The notes beneath the pieces were generated by a model. That model saw only the letters and a list, made by a program, of their open reading frames with translations. It made no database searches and was not told where the DNA came from. A program made the translations under genes and the position numbers. This document shows, piece by piece, positions 33,284 to 42,329 of a stretch of 45,605 bases of DNA. Within the stretch, counting starts at the first letter, position 1. Each line of letters begins with the position of its first letter. Origin of the DNA: an uncultured Massilia sp. (GTDB taxonomy: Bacteria; Pseudomonadota; Gammaproteobacteria; Burkholderiales; Burkholderiaceae_D); the NCBI GenBank assembly GCA_913778765.1, contig CAJYXO010000282.1, forward strand, positions 1-45,605, read 5' to 3'.

Positions 33284-35587
33284 ATGCCAAAGGTTTTCCG
33301 GATTCCGAACCGCTTTCGTCCCCGTGGCCTGGCCGGCTACCTGGGCCTGGCCTTTTCCACGCTGTCGATCGTGCTGACCGTGGTGGTCGTGGCGGTCGTC
33401 GAAAAAGAGGCCACCCGGCACGTCGAGCACAGCATCGGCCACGGCCTCGGCGAACTCGCCCTGCAGGCGTCGGACAAGCTGGACCGCGGGATGTTCGAGC
33501 GCTACCGCGAAGTCGACCTGATCGCCAAGCGCTTCGCCCTCGCGGACACGGGCCTCGGTCATGACGACTGGCGCCGCATCCTCGACGACGTCCGCGCCAC
33601 CTACCAATACTACAGCTGGATCGGCCTGGCCGACCTGCAGGGCAAGGTGATGGTGGCGGCCGGCGGCCTGCTGGAAGGCGCCGACGTCAGCAAGCGCCCC
33701 TGGTTTCAGGACGCGCGGCCGGGCGCCGGCCACGTGGGCGACGTGCACGAAGCGCTGCTGCTGGCGAAGCTGCTGCCGCGGCAGGGCAATGAACCGATGC
33801 GCTTCGTCGACGTGGCCTTTCCCTTCCGCGACCGCAACGGCACGCAGCGCGGCGTGCTCGGCGCCCACCTTTCCTGGCAATGGGCGCGCGACGTCGAGCG
33901 CTCGATCATCGCGCCGCTGGAAGCCGCGCGCCAGGTCGAAGCCCTGATCGTCAGCGCGCACGGCCTGGTGCTGCTCGGGCCGCCCGGCCTGCAGGGCAAG
34001 ACCATCGCCATGGAAAGCCTGCGCCGTGCGCGCACCGGCAAGCAGCAAGGCTATGTGGTCGAGCGCTGGAACGATGGCAAGACCTACCTGGTCGGCTACA
34101 GCCAGTCGAAGGGCTATGCCGACTATCCGGGCCTGGGCTGGAGCGTGCTGGTGCGCCAGGACGTCGAGAACGCCTTCGTTCCGGTCAAGCGCCTGCGCGA
34201 GTACGGCCTGTGGAGCGGGATCGCGCTGGCGCTGCTGTTCTCGGTGGCCGGCGTGTTCGTGGCGCGTTGGATCACCGGTCCCCTGAAGCGCCTGAAGATG
34301 CAGGCCACGCAGATCCGCCGGGGCGAGGGCGCGGCCATCACAGAGCGGTCGAACAGCTATGACGAGGTGAGTTCGCTGGCCAGCACCCTGAACGCGCTGG
34401 TGGTCGACCTGCAGGCGCGCCAGGCGCAGCTCGAAGAACTCAACCTGACCCTGGAGCAGCGGGTCGAGCAGCGCACGCGCGCCCTGGCGGACGCGCTGGC
34501 CGTGGTCCGCCAGAACGAGCAGCGGATCCGCACCATCGTCGAAACCTCCCTCGATGCCTTCATCGGAATGGACCTGGACGGCAGGGTGATCGACTGGAAT
34601 TCGCAGGCCGAGCAGCTGCTCGGCTGGCGCCGCGACGAAGCCCTCGGCAAGTTGCTGGGCGAGCTGATCTTCCCGCAAAGCTATCTGCCGGCGCACCTTG
34701 AAACGCTGCGGCGCTACCGGGAGGCCGGCGAGCTCGATTCGTTGAACCGGCGCGTCGAGCGCACCGTGCGCGACCGGCGCGGCCAGGAATTCCAGGTCGA
34801 GATGTCTGTCCGCCTGGCCGGCGGCGCCGGCTCGGCCTTCTTCAGCATCTTCGTGCGCGACATCTCGCTGCGCAAGAAGGTCGAGCAGATGAAGAACGAA
34901 CTGGTGGCAACCGTCTCGCACGAGCTGCGCACGCCACTGACTTCGATGCGCGCTTCGCTGTCGCTGCTGGTCAGCGGCGCGGTCGACGGCGTGCCGGAAG
35001 AGGCGGGGGAACTGATCGAGATCGCGCACCGCCACTGCGAACGCCTGGTGCGCATGGTGAACGACATGCTGGACGTGCAGAAGATCGAATCCGGCGAGGT
35101 GCAGCTGGTGCGCGCCGACCAGCCGCTGCTGCCGATCCTGAAGGACGCGGCGGCCGCCATGCGGGGCCACGCCGGCCAGGCCGGGGTGCGCATCGAATGC
35201 GATTGCGGCGATGGCGATGGCGATGCGGACCTGCGCGCGAACGTCGACGGCGACCGCCTGACCCAGGTGCTGACCAACCTGCTGTCGAACGCGATCAAGT
35301 TCTCGCCGCGCGGCGCGGCGGTCGCGCTGTGCCTGGCGCGCCGCGGCGACGGCATCCGGATTTCCGTGTTCGACCGCGGCCCCGGCATCCCGGCGAACTT
35401 CCGCGACCGCATCTTCCAGCGCTTCGCCCAGGCCGATGGCGAGGCCGAACGCCGCCAGGGCAGCGGACTGGGTCTGAGCATCAGCCGCAACATCGTGGAA
35501 GAACACGGCGGACGCCTCGATTTCGCCGATCGCGAAGGCGGCGGCACCGAGTTTTTCGTCGACTTGCCGGCGGTCCGGGCGGCATAG
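33284..35587 (+). CDS. Cache-HAMP-PAS sensor histidine kinase
   Basis: A 767-residue membrane kinase. Helix 1 (LAGYLGLAFSTLSIVLTVVVVAVV, about 15-38), a periplasmic double-Cache sensor (to about 300), helix 2 (IALALLFSVAGVFVARWI), HAMP, a coiled coil (ARQAQLEELNLTLEQRVEQR), PAS (about 410-525), HisKA with His546 (VSHELRTP), and the HATPase with NLLSNAIKFS, DRGPGIP and GSGLGLSIS. No receiver follows, so its partner is encoded elsewhere; the regulators at 40900-43997 are candidates. I chose the ATG at 33284; a GTG at 33218 is also possible. Neither has a good ribosome site. Confidence 0.9.
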   Translation: MPKVFRIPNRFRPRGLAGYLGLAFSTLSIVLTVVVVAVVEKEATRHVEHSIGHGLGELALQASDKLDRGMFERYREVDLIAKRFALADTGLGHDDWRRILDDVRATYQYYSWIGLADLQGKVMVAAGGLLEGADVSKRPWFQDARPGAGHVGDVHEALLLAKLLPRQGNEPMRFVDVAFPFRDRNGTQRGVLGAHLSWQWARDVERSIIAPLEAARQVEALIVSAHGLVLLGPPGLQGKTIAMESLRRARTGKQQGYVVERWNDGKTYLVGYSQSKGYADYPGLGWSVLVRQDVENAFVPVKRLREYGLWSGIALALLFSVAGVFVARWITGPLKRLKMQATQIRRGEGAAITERSNSYDEVSSLASTLNALVVDLQARQAQLEELNLTLEQRVEQRTRALADALAVVRQNEQRIRTIVETSLDAFIGMDLDGRVIDWNSQAEQLLGWRRDEALGKLLGELIFPQSYLPAHLETLRRYREAGELDSLNRRVERTVRDRRGQEFQVEMSVRLAGGAGSAFFSIFVRDISLRKKVEQMKNELVATVSHELRTPLTSMRASLSLLVSGAVDGVPEEAGELIEIAHRHCERLVRMVNDMLDVQKIESGEVQLVRADQPLLPILKDAAAAMRGHAGQAGVRIECDCGDGDGDADLRANVDGDRLTQVLTNLLSNAIKFSPRGAAVALCLARRGDGIRISVFDRGPGIPANFRDRIFQRFAQADGEAERRQGSGLGLSISRNIVEEHGGRLDFADREGGGTEFFVDLPAVRAA

Positions 35588-35607
35588 TGTTGCCGAATAG
35601 CATCACA

Positions 35608-35655
35608 TTTGCGTATTTTGCTGATATTTCCGTTTTCGAATTTGCTGATTTGTGC
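35608..35655 (+). promoter_or_regulatory. AT-rich direct-repeat tract (S1) upstream of the pilus operon
   Basis: TTTGCGTAT, TTTGCTGAT, TTTCCGTTT, TTTCGAA, TTTGCTGAT and TTTGTGCGA begin at 35608, 35617, 35627, 35634, 35641 and 35649. The 15-mer TCGAATTTGCTGATT (35636-35650) differs by one base from 43328-43342. Head-to-tail repeats at 7-10 base spacing are what BldC-like proteins bind. The pilin start is 67 bases away. Confidence 0.6.
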
Positions 35656-35716
35656 GAGTTCTGGCATAGTTGTCTTGCGGCAACTAACAAATCAACCTTA
35701 TTCGCACGGAGTCATC

Positions 35717-36235
35717 ATGTTTGCATCGAAGTTCAAGAAATCGGTCCTGAGCGCCATCGTCATCGCAGTCCTGCCCGGCCTGTCCGGCGCCGCGGTGTAC
35801 AGCAACGGCAGCAAGACGGCCAGCTTCGACGTCACCATGAAGATCGTTGCCGACTGCACCATCGCCGCCGGCGCCCTCGACTTCGGCCAGCGCCAGGGCG
35901 TGCTGACCCAGGGCGTGAACGCGAACTCGTCGATCAACGTCACCTGCACCAACACGACGCCCTACAACGTCGGCCTGGACGCCGGCACCGGCGCCGGTTC
36001 GAGCGGCACCACCCGTTACCTGAGCGGCACCGGCGCCAACGCCAGCACCGTGCGCTTCAACCTGTACCAGTCGCCGGGCTCGGGCCTGTGGGGCAACAGC
36101 CAGGGCACCGACACCATGGGCGGCACCGGCAACGGCACCATGCAGACCCTGACCGTGTACGGCGAGATCCCGTCGCAGGCTTCGCCGGCGCCGGACACCT
36201 ATAAATCGACCATCACCGCCACCGTCTACTTCTAA
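35717..36235 (+). CDS. Spore coat U domain pilin (major subunit)
   Basis: A 172-residue secreted protein of the spore coat U (SCPU) family, like CsuA/B, the rod subunit of archaic chaperone-usher pili. Signal peptide VLSAIVIAVLPGLSGAA, then TASFDVTMKIVADCTI with the first conserved Cys, VTCTNTTPYNVGLDAGTG with the second, and TYKSTITATVYF as the C-terminal donor/anchor strand. CGGAG precedes the ATG. First gene of the four-gene pilus operon. Confidence 0.92.
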   Translation: MFASKFKKSVLSAIVIAVLPGLSGAAVYSNGSKTASFDVTMKIVADCTIAAGALDFGQRQGVLTQGVNANSSINVTCTNTTPYNVGLDAGTGAGSSGTTRYLSGTGANASTVRFNLYQSPGSGLWGNSQGTDTMGGTGNGTMQTLTVYGEIPSQASPAPDTYKSTITATVYF

Positions 36236-36238
36236 GCG

Positions 36239-36961
36239 ATGCGACGCCTCACGCTCTTCCTGGCAGCCCTGTGCTGCACGCTGCCGGCCCTGGCCGCCAA
36301 CCTGCAGATCTCGCCGGTGTCGATCCAGTTCCGCGCGGGGCAGGGCGCGTCCGGCATCAACCTGCAGAACTACGGCGACGCCCCGCTGACCGGCCAGGTG
36401 CGCGTGTACCTGTGGGACCAGCGTGACGGCCAGGACGTGCTGACGCCGGCCACCGACGTCGTCGCCAGCCCGCCGCTGATGGAAGTGGCGGCGCGCAGCA
36501 GCCAGACCATCCGCCTGGTGCGCCGCAATCCGGCCCAGGTCGCGGGCGAGCAGAGCTACCGGATTTTGATCGACGAAGTGCCGCGCGACGAAGCCGGCGG
36601 CAGCGGCGTCGCGATCCGCCTGCAGTACTCGGTGCCGGCCTTCGTGGCGCCGGCCGATCCGCAGGCCGCGCCGAAATTGAGCTGGACCCTGTTCCGCCGT
36701 GACGGCGCCTGGATGCTGCGGGTCCGCAACGACGGCGGCCTGCATGCGCAGATCGGCGCGGCGACCCTGCGCGGCGCCGACGGCAAGGAGCATGCGCTGA
36801 GCAAGGGCCTGCTGGGCTATGCCCTGGCCGGCCGGATGCGCGAATGGAAGCTGCCGCCCGACGCCGCCGCCGCGGTGGGCGCGCCCGGCGCCACGCTGGC
36901 GATCCAGGCCAGCATCAACGCCCAGCCCAGCACCGCTGCGGCGTCCGTCGCGGGCGAGTAA
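36239..36961 (+). CDS. Pilus periplasmic chaperone
   Basis: A 240-residue PapD-like chaperone with two Ig folds. Signal MRRLTLFLAALCCTLPALAA; domain 1 includes SPVSIQFRAGQGASGINLQN and SSQTIRLVRRNPAQVAGEQSYRILIDEVP, which hold the strand used to cap subunits and the conserved Arg. Like CsuC it delivers SCPU subunits to the usher. It starts three bases after the pilin stop without a clear ribosome site, suggesting coupling. Confidence 0.92.
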   Translation: MRRLTLFLAALCCTLPALAANLQISPVSIQFRAGQGASGINLQNYGDAPLTGQVRVYLWDQRDGQDVLTPATDVVASPPLMEVAARSSQTIRLVRRNPAQVAGEQSYRILIDEVPRDEAGGSGVAIRLQYSVPAFVAPADPQAAPKLSWTLFRRDGAWMLRVRNDGGLHAQIGAATLRGADGKEHALSKGLLGYALAGRMREWKLPPDAAAAVGAPGATLAIQASINAQPSTAAASVAGE

Positions 36962-36964
36962 GAC

Positions 36965-39301
36965 GTGGGGCGCTCGACCGCGGCGCGCCTGCTGCCGCTG
37001 CTTCTGCTGGTTCTGCTTCTCGGCGCCCGCCCCGGTGCGCGCGCCGCCGGCGCCGACCAGCCCGCGCCCGAGCTCTACCTCGAAGTCAGCATCAACGGCG
37101 CCAGGACCGGCCTGGTGGTGCCGTTCCGCCAGGACGGCGGCAGGCTGCGCGCCGGCGTCCAGGGCCTGCGCGAGCTGGGACTCGACCCGCAGCTGTTCGG
37201 CGTGGCCGGCCAGGACGACTTCGCGCTCGACGCGGTCGACGGCCTGACCTATGCCTACGACGCCTCCGCCCAGAGCATCGACCTGCGCCTGGCCGACAAA
37301 CTGCGCAAGCCCTTCGAGCTGCAGGCCCGCAGCGTGCGGCCGGGCGGCCCCGCCGATGCCAGCCCGGGCCTGGTCCTCGACTACGACCTGTACGGCCAGC
37401 TGGACGGCGGCAGGCGCGTCGCCGCCCTCAACGAAGTGCGCATGTTCGGCGCCCATGGCCTGTTCAGCACCAGCGGCAGCGCCACCCTGCACGGACAGGG
37501 CCGGCGCTACGTGCGCTACGACAGCAGCTGGACCTGGTCCGACCCCGCCACCCTGCAGACCGTGCAGGCCGGCGACTTCGTCTCGCCCGCGCTGGGCTGG
37601 AGCCGGGCGTTGCGCATGGGCGGCATTTCCTGGCGCCGCAACTTCGACCTGCGGCCCGACCTGCTGACCTATCCGCTGGCCGCCCTGCGCGGCTCGGCGG
37701 TGGTGCCCAGCAGCGTCAGCCTGTACGTGAACGGCGTCCAGCAGGTCAGCGCCGAGGTGCCCAGCGGCCCCTTCGTGGTGGGACAGGTGGCGGGCCTGAA
37801 CGGCGCCGGCCAGGCGACCATCGTCACCCGCGACGCGCTCGGGCGTTCGATCGCGGCCTCGCTGCCGCTGTACGTCGACACCCGTCTGCTGGCCCCTGGC
37901 CTGAGCGATTTCGCGCTGGCCCTCGGCGCCCTGCGGCGCGACTACGGCCTGCGCTCGTTCGGCTATGCGCATTCGCCGGCCTTCACCGCCTCGGCGCGGC
38001 GCGGCTGGTCGGACGCGCTGACGCTGGAAGCCCATGGCGAAGCGGGCCGCGGCCTGGTCAACGCCGGCGCCGGTGCGCTGCTGCGCCTCGGCAGCGCCGG
38101 CGGCGTGGCGAACGCGGCGCTGGCCGGCAGCCGCCATCAAGAAAACGGCGGCGGCATCCAGGCCAGCCTCGGCTACCAGTACATCGCCGCGCGCTTCGGC
38201 CTCGACCTGCAAAGCACGCGCGCCGGCAAGGGCTACGCCGACCTCGGCACCCTCGAAGGCGCGCCGGTCAGCCGCGTCAACGACCGCGCCAGCCTGAGCC
38301 TGAGCATGGCGCGCGCCGGCAGCGCCAGCCTGAGCTACGTGCACTACCAGGCGGCCAGCCAGCAGGCGGTGCGCCTGGTGGCGCTGGCCTGGTCGCGCAC
38401 GCTCGGACACGGCGCCTTCTTCAGCCTGAGCGGCTACAAGGATCTCGACAAGCGCACGGCGCGCGGCCTGATGGCGAGCCTGAGTTTCTCGCTTGGCGAA
38501 CGGACCTCGCTGGGCGCCGGCTCGGGCATCCAGGCGGGCGAGCGCAGCCGTAGTGCGACGATGTCGCGCGCGCCGGACTTCGGCGGCGGCTGGGGCTGGG
38601 CCCTGCAGAAGGGCAGCAATGGCAGCTTCGATTACAGCCAGGGGCAGCTGCAGTACCTGGGCAGCGCCGGCCAGCTGGTCGCCAGCACCCTGCAGGCCGG
38701 CGGCGCGCGCAGCAGCTCGCTGGGCCTGAGCGGCTCGCTGGTGGCGATGGACGGCGCGGTGGTCGCCGCGCGCCACGTCGGGCGCGGCTTCGCGCTGGTC
38801 AGCACCGGCGTCGCCGGCCTGCCGGTGCTGCACGAGAACCGCGTGATCGGCCGCACCGGCGCCGACGGCCGCCTGCTGGTGCCGGACCTGATGCCGTATG
38901 CCGGCAACCTGATCGCGATCGATCCGACCGGCCTGCCGGCCGACGCCCGCATCGACGCCACCGGCATGAGCGTGGTGCCGCAGGCCGGCGCCGGCCTGGT
39001 GGCCGCCTTCCGCGTCGAGCGCTACCGCGCCGCCACCGTGATCGTGCAGGATGCCGGCGGCCAGCCGATCCCGCCCGGCACCCCCGTCAGGCGGCCGGGC
39101 GGCAAGCCGGACACCGTGGTCGGTTACGACGGCGTGGTGTTCCTGGACGGGCTCGATGCGGACAACGAGATCGCGCTCGGCCAGGACGGCGCCTGCCGCC
39201 TGCGCTTCGCCTGGCGCGAAGGCGCGGACGGCCAGCTGCCGACGATCGGCCCGCTGCGCTGCGCGGCCCCTGCCCAGACAACCAGAAAGGATCCACCATG
39301 A
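36965..39301 (+). CDS. Outer-membrane fimbrial usher
   Basis: A 778-residue usher (CsuD/FimD type) that assembles and secretes the pilus. N-terminal signal (LLPLLLLVLLLGARPGARA), the N-terminal chaperone-binding domain (LYLEVSINGARTGLVVPFRQ), a 24-strand barrel with plug, including SVSLYVNGVQQVSAEVPSGPF, and C-terminal domains ending DGACRLRFAWREG. It starts with GTG at 36965. Extremely GC-rich, so long antisense frames exist that are not genes. Confidence 0.9.
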   Translation: MGRSTAARLLPLLLLVLLLGARPGARAAGADQPAPELYLEVSINGARTGLVVPFRQDGGRLRAGVQGLRELGLDPQLFGVAGQDDFALDAVDGLTYAYDASAQSIDLRLADKLRKPFELQARSVRPGGPADASPGLVLDYDLYGQLDGGRRVAALNEVRMFGAHGLFSTSGSATLHGQGRRYVRYDSSWTWSDPATLQTVQAGDFVSPALGWSRALRMGGISWRRNFDLRPDLLTYPLAALRGSAVVPSSVSLYVNGVQQVSAEVPSGPFVVGQVAGLNGAGQATIVTRDALGRSIAASLPLYVDTRLLAPGLSDFALALGALRRDYGLRSFGYAHSPAFTASARRGWSDALTLEAHGEAGRGLVNAGAGALLRLGSAGGVANAALAGSRHQENGGGIQASLGYQYIAARFGLDLQSTRAGKGYADLGTLEGAPVSRVNDRASLSLSMARAGSASLSYVHYQAASQQAVRLVALAWSRTLGHGAFFSLSGYKDLDKRTARGLMASLSFSLGERTSLGAGSGIQAGERSRSATMSRAPDFGGGWGWALQKGSNGSFDYSQGQLQYLGSAGQLVASTLQAGGARSSSLGLSGSLVAMDGAVVAARHVGRGFALVSTGVAGLPVLHENRVIGRTGADGRLLVPDLMPYAGNLIAIDPTGLPADARIDATGMSVVPQAGAGLVAAFRVERYRAATVIVQDAGGQPIPPGTPVRRPGGKPDTVVGYDGVVFLDGLDADNEIALGQDGACRLRFAWREGADGQLPTIGPLRCAAPAQTTRKDPP

Positions 39302-40311
39302 ACAAACGCCTGAGCCTCGTCTGGAGCGCGCTGCTGCTGGCCGCGCTGTTCCTGTTCGGCGCCTGCGACGCGCGCGCCGACAGCTGCGGCGCCAGCATGA
39401 CCGACGTCGTGTTCACGAACGTCAGTCCCATTGCCGGCAGCGACTATTACGCGAACGGCACCCTGACCGTCACCTGCACCTGGACCGTGCTGACCGGGGT
39501 GCCGCCGCTGCTGCTGTTCCCCAACGTGGCCGTGTGCGTGTACCTGGGCGTGGGCAGCGGCGGCGGCACCGGCAGCCCGCGCTACATGACCAACGGCGGC
39601 AACCAGATGCCGTTCAACCTGTACGTCGACAACACCTACGCAGCCGCGTCGATCTGGGGCGGCAACGGCCTGCCGGCCAGCACGACCAGCATCCAGACGG
39701 CGATGGGCGGCCTGCTGGCGCTCGGCTCGATCAGCCGCAGCTTCACGGTGTACGGGAAAATCCCGGGCAGTTCGCTGGCGGGCGTGAAGACGGTGGGGAA
39801 TGCCGATACGACCTACGGCGCCAGCTTCGCCGGCCACGGCAGCATCAGCTATGCCTTCTACGGCGCGGTGCCGTCGCCGTGCACGGCGGGCGCGAGCGCT
39901 TCCTTCGGCTTCAACGCCCGCGCCACCGTCACGAACAACTGCCTGATCAGCACCGGCAACCTGGCCTTCGGCACCAACAGCGTGCTGACCGGCGCGGTGC
40001 GCAGCAGCGCCGCGATGAACGTGCAATGCACTGGTAACAGCGCCTACCAGGTCTCGCTGAGCGCCGGCGGCAGCGGCAATGTCGCGGCGCGCAAGATGAA
40101 GAATGCGGCGACCGGCGAGACGATCGGCTACACGATCTCGAATTCCCTGGACGGCCCGGCCTGGGGCGACGGCAGCGGCGGCACCGCGGTGGTCGCGGGC
40201 ACCGGCAGCGGCACGGCGCAGACGATCACGATGTACGGCAAGGTGCCGGCGCAGAAGACGCCGGCCCCGGGCGACTACAAGGACACGGTGATCGCGACGC
40301 TGGTGTTCTGA
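39298..40311 (+). CDS. Two-domain spore coat U protein, probable tip adhesin
   Basis: A 337-residue secreted protein with two SCPU domains (about 30-185 and 190-337), like CsuE, the two-domain tip adhesin. Domain 2 follows the pilin pattern (FGFNARATVTNNCLI, MNVQCTGNSAYQVSL, GDYKDTVIATLVF). The signal region ends FLFGAC, which could be a lipobox or an ordinary cleavage site. The ATG overlaps the usher stop (ATGA) with AAGGA upstream. Confidence 0.9.
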   Translation: MNKRLSLVWSALLLAALFLFGACDARADSCGASMTDVVFTNVSPIAGSDYYANGTLTVTCTWTVLTGVPPLLLFPNVAVCVYLGVGSGGGTGSPRYMTNGGNQMPFNLYVDNTYAAASIWGGNGLPASTTSIQTAMGGLLALGSISRSFTVYGKIPGSSLAGVKTVGNADTTYGASFAGHGSISYAFYGAVPSPCTAGASASFGFNARATVTNNCLISTGNLAFGTNSVLTGAVRSSAAMNVQCTGNSAYQVSLSAGGSGNVAARKMKNAATGETIGYTISNSLDGPAWGDGSGGTAVVAGTGSGTAQTITMYGKVPAQKTPAPGDYKDTVIATLVF

Positions 40312-40596
40312 TCAGAAGGTGATTTGCCAGGTCCGGCCGTCCGCCTGGACGCCGGACTGGCTGGAGGCGGCCTGCGACGGCGCCGGGGACTGCGCCTGCG
40401 GCTGGATCTGGTAGGGCGAATCGTGGCCGCAGGCCACGGTCGGGGCGTCGTTGCGCGCGCCGTCCCGCAGCTGCACGGTGCAGCTTTCCTTGACGACGAA
40501 GCTGACTTCCATGGTGGCGCTGCTGGACGCCGCAACGGCATTGCCGGCCAGGTGCAGGGAAGAGAGCAGCAGGGCGCCCAGTACGATGCGTTTCAT
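40312..40596 (-). CDS. Small SCPU-like secreted protein, convergent to the pilus operon
   Basis: A 94-residue secreted protein: signal IVLGALLLSSLHLAGNAVAA, then SATMEVSFVVKESCTVQL and ACGHDSPYQIQPQAQ, which copy the first half of an SCPU domain including both cysteines. The remaining strands are missing and the tail is rich in Gln, Ser, Pro and Ala. It ends base-to-base with the adhesin gene: the stops form TGATCA. It could be a decoy, a minor subunit or a decayed pilin. I use the ATG at 40596. Confidence 0.75.
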   Translation of the reverse strand: MKRIVLGALLLSSLHLAGNAVAASSSATMEVSFVVKESCTVQLRDGARNDAPTVACGHDSPYQIQPQAQSPAPSQAASSQSGVQADGRTWQITF

Positions 40597-40709
40597 GTTC
40601 ACTCCCCCTTCCATTCGGTACGTCGTTGATCGTTATCGAATGATACTCTATAGTTTCCGAGGGGAAATTCTGGACGGGCATGCTCCATAGTACCGAAGTC
40701 AGGGGAAAG

Positions 40710-40733
40710 TTTGCCGGTTTTGCGGAATTCGCA
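40710..40733 (-). promoter_or_regulatory. Weaker copy of the direct-repeat element (S2)
   Basis: TTTGCCGG, TTTGCGGAA and TTCGCA at 40710, 40719 and 40728, spaced nine bases, about 115 bases upstream of the small SCPU-like gene. Similar in style to S1 but only about 10 of 15 bases match the 15-mer. Confidence 0.4.
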
Positions 40734-40852
40734 AGGAGAACGAGCGACACGGCGATGCCGGCGCCGTCCCGGGCGCCGTGCTGCTTATCACTTTTTCCGG
40801 CTTAACAAGCCCGCTTCAAAGGCTTAGAGCTTTTCCTCTAATCGTCGAAAAA

Positions 40853-40868
40853 GTGAGAATGTGTGAGA
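40853..40868. repeat. 16-bp repeat, copy 1
   Basis: GTGAGAATGTGTGAGA, exactly repeated at 44001-44016, where it stands directly before the start codon of the HTH-receiver gene on the minus strand. Here it lies between the stand-alone receiver gene and the small SCPU-like gene. Confidence 0.8.
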
Positions 40869-40899
40869 AAGATGCCGAGCCGGCGGCCGACAGGCGACA

Positions 40900-41265
40900 T
40901 CAGCCCTGGCTGAGCAGGGCGGCAGCGGCTTCGCTGAGGTTTTGCGGGCTGAAGGGCTTGATCATGTAGCGGTCGGCGCCGGCGGCGAGGCCGGCTTCGA
41001 CGTCGCTTTGCTGGCCGCAGGCGGACAGCAGCAGGACACGGGGCGCCTGGCCGGCGCCGCGCTTGATCTCGGCGCACACGTCCAGGCCGTTGTCCTGGCC
41101 GAGCCAGACATCGAGCACCACCAGGTCCGGCCGTTCGCTGCGCACCAGTGCCAGGCCCTGCGCGGCGTTCGACGCCTGCACGATGCGGCCCAGCGATTTC
41201 AACGTCAGGCGGATCAGCAGGCGCAGGTCGTCCTGGTCCTCGACGATCAGGATGGTCTTGTCCAT
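40900..41265 (-). CDS. Stand-alone receiver (response regulator)
   Basis: A 121-residue single REC domain. Acidic pair Glu9-Asp10, phospho-acceptor Asp52 (VVLDVWLG), Ser81 and Lys103 (MIKPF). No output domain, so it may act as a phosphate relay or bind a partner. It lies seven bases after the PAS histidine kinase gene, as the last gene of the signalling operon. Confidence 0.92.
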   Translation of the reverse strand: MDKTILIVEDQDDLRLLIRLTLKSLGRIVQASNAAQGLALVRSERPDLVVLDVWLGQDNGLDVCAEIKRGAGQAPRVLLLSACGQQSDVEAGLAAGADRYMIKPFSPQNLSEAAAALLSQG

Positions 41266-41272
41266 GCGCTTC

Positions 41273-42319
41273 TTACGCCGCGGCCGGCAGCCACACCGTG
41301 ACCGTGGTGCCGGTCCCGGGCTGCGATTCGATCGCGGCCTGGCCGCCGTGCAGTTCGACGATCTCCTTGAAGATTGTCATGCCCAGTCCGCTGCCCTGCA
41401 CGCCGGGCGATTCGCCGGCGCGGTAGAAGGCGTCGAAGATGCGCGCCTGCTGTTCGGCCGTCATGCCGATGCCGCGGTCGGCCACGCGGATCGCCACCAT
41501 GGGGCGGGCGTCGCGCTGCAGGGCGCGCGCGCCGATGTCGATCGGACTCCCTTCGGCGGAATACTTGATGCTGTTGCTGAGGATATTCGTCAGCGCCTGC
41601 TGCATCTTCTGGGCGTCGGCCGCCACCGGCGGCAGGCCGTCTTCGACGTCGACCCGGATGCGCTGATTCTGTCCCAGGCCGTGCAGGGCGGCCACGGTCT
41701 GTTCCAGCAGCCCGGCCACGTCGACCGGCTGGATATCCAAACCCTGCACGCCGCCGGCCTCGATGCGCGCCAGGTCGAGCAACTGGTTGATCAGTGCGAC
41801 CAGCCGTTCGGCCTGGCGGTGGATGATCTCGACCAGTTCGCGGCTGGTGGCGGGATCGAATTCGCGCTTGAGCAGCAGTTCCGAAAAGCCGAGGATGCTG
41901 GCCATCGGCGTACGCAGCTCGTGGGTGGCGGTGGTGAAGTGCTTGCGCCGGCGTTCGTCGGTGGCGCTGTTGCGCTGGTCGCGCTCGTGCTGGCGCGTGA
42001 CGTCGCGCACGATTGCGGCATGGCGCCGTTCGCCCGTGGCCATGGGCATGGGCGACAGCTTGAGCTCGAGCGGCAGGCTGCCGCCGTCGATGCGCGTGCC
42101 GGCGGCCTCGCAGATCTCGCCGTCCGTGCAGGCGGCCAGGGCTGCGGCGTCGAGGCCCAGCAGGACAGCGGCGGTACGGCCTTGCAGCCCGCCGCCGGCC
42201 GCGCCGAACATCCGTTCCGCCGCCGGATTCGCGTACAGGACCGCGCCGGCAAGGTCGAGCATCAGGACGCCGTCGGGGAGGTGGGCGAGCAGGCTGGCGC
42301 TGTCATCCTCGTTCTGCAT
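41273..42319 (-). CDS. Soluble PAS histidine kinase
   Basis: A 348-residue kinase without membrane helices. N-terminal PAS (about 10-105, LPDGVLMLDLAGAVLYANPAAERMFG), HisKA with His133 (ATHELRTP), and the HATPase with NILSNSIKYS, DRGIGM and GSGLGM. The likely signal is cytoplasmic. It lies between an HTH-receiver regulator (ten bases upstream) and a single receiver (seven bases downstream), so all three probably form one phosphorelay. Confidence 0.92.
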   Translation of the reverse strand: MQNEDDSASLLAHLPDGVLMLDLAGAVLYANPAAERMFGAAGGGLQGRTAAVLLGLDAAALAACTDGEICEAAGTRIDGGSLPLELKLSPMPMATGERRHAAIVRDVTRQHERDQRNSATDERRRKHFTTATHELRTPMASILGFSELLLKREFDPATSRELVEIIHRQAERLVALINQLLDLARIEAGGVQGLDIQPVDVAGLLEQTVAALHGLGQNQRIRVDVEDGLPPVAADAQKMQQALTNILSNSIKYSAEGSPIDIGARALQRDARPMVAIRVADRGIGMTAEQQARIFDAFYRAGESPGVQGSGLGMTIFKEIVELHGGQAAIESQPGTGTTVTVWLPAAA

Positions 42320-42329
42320 GGCGAAGCCC

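Noticed and set aside
33221..35506. A minus-strand frame of about 760 codons opposite the sensor kinase
   Set aside because: Antisense of a well-supported kinase, with no start site, ribosome site or domain of its own.
35684..38833. A minus-strand open frame of about 1050 codons across the pilus genes
   Set aside because: It lies antisense to the pilin, chaperone and usher, which have clear family matches. Its translation is low-complexity, rich in Ala, Arg, Gln and His, as expected from the opposite strand of very GC-rich coding DNA.
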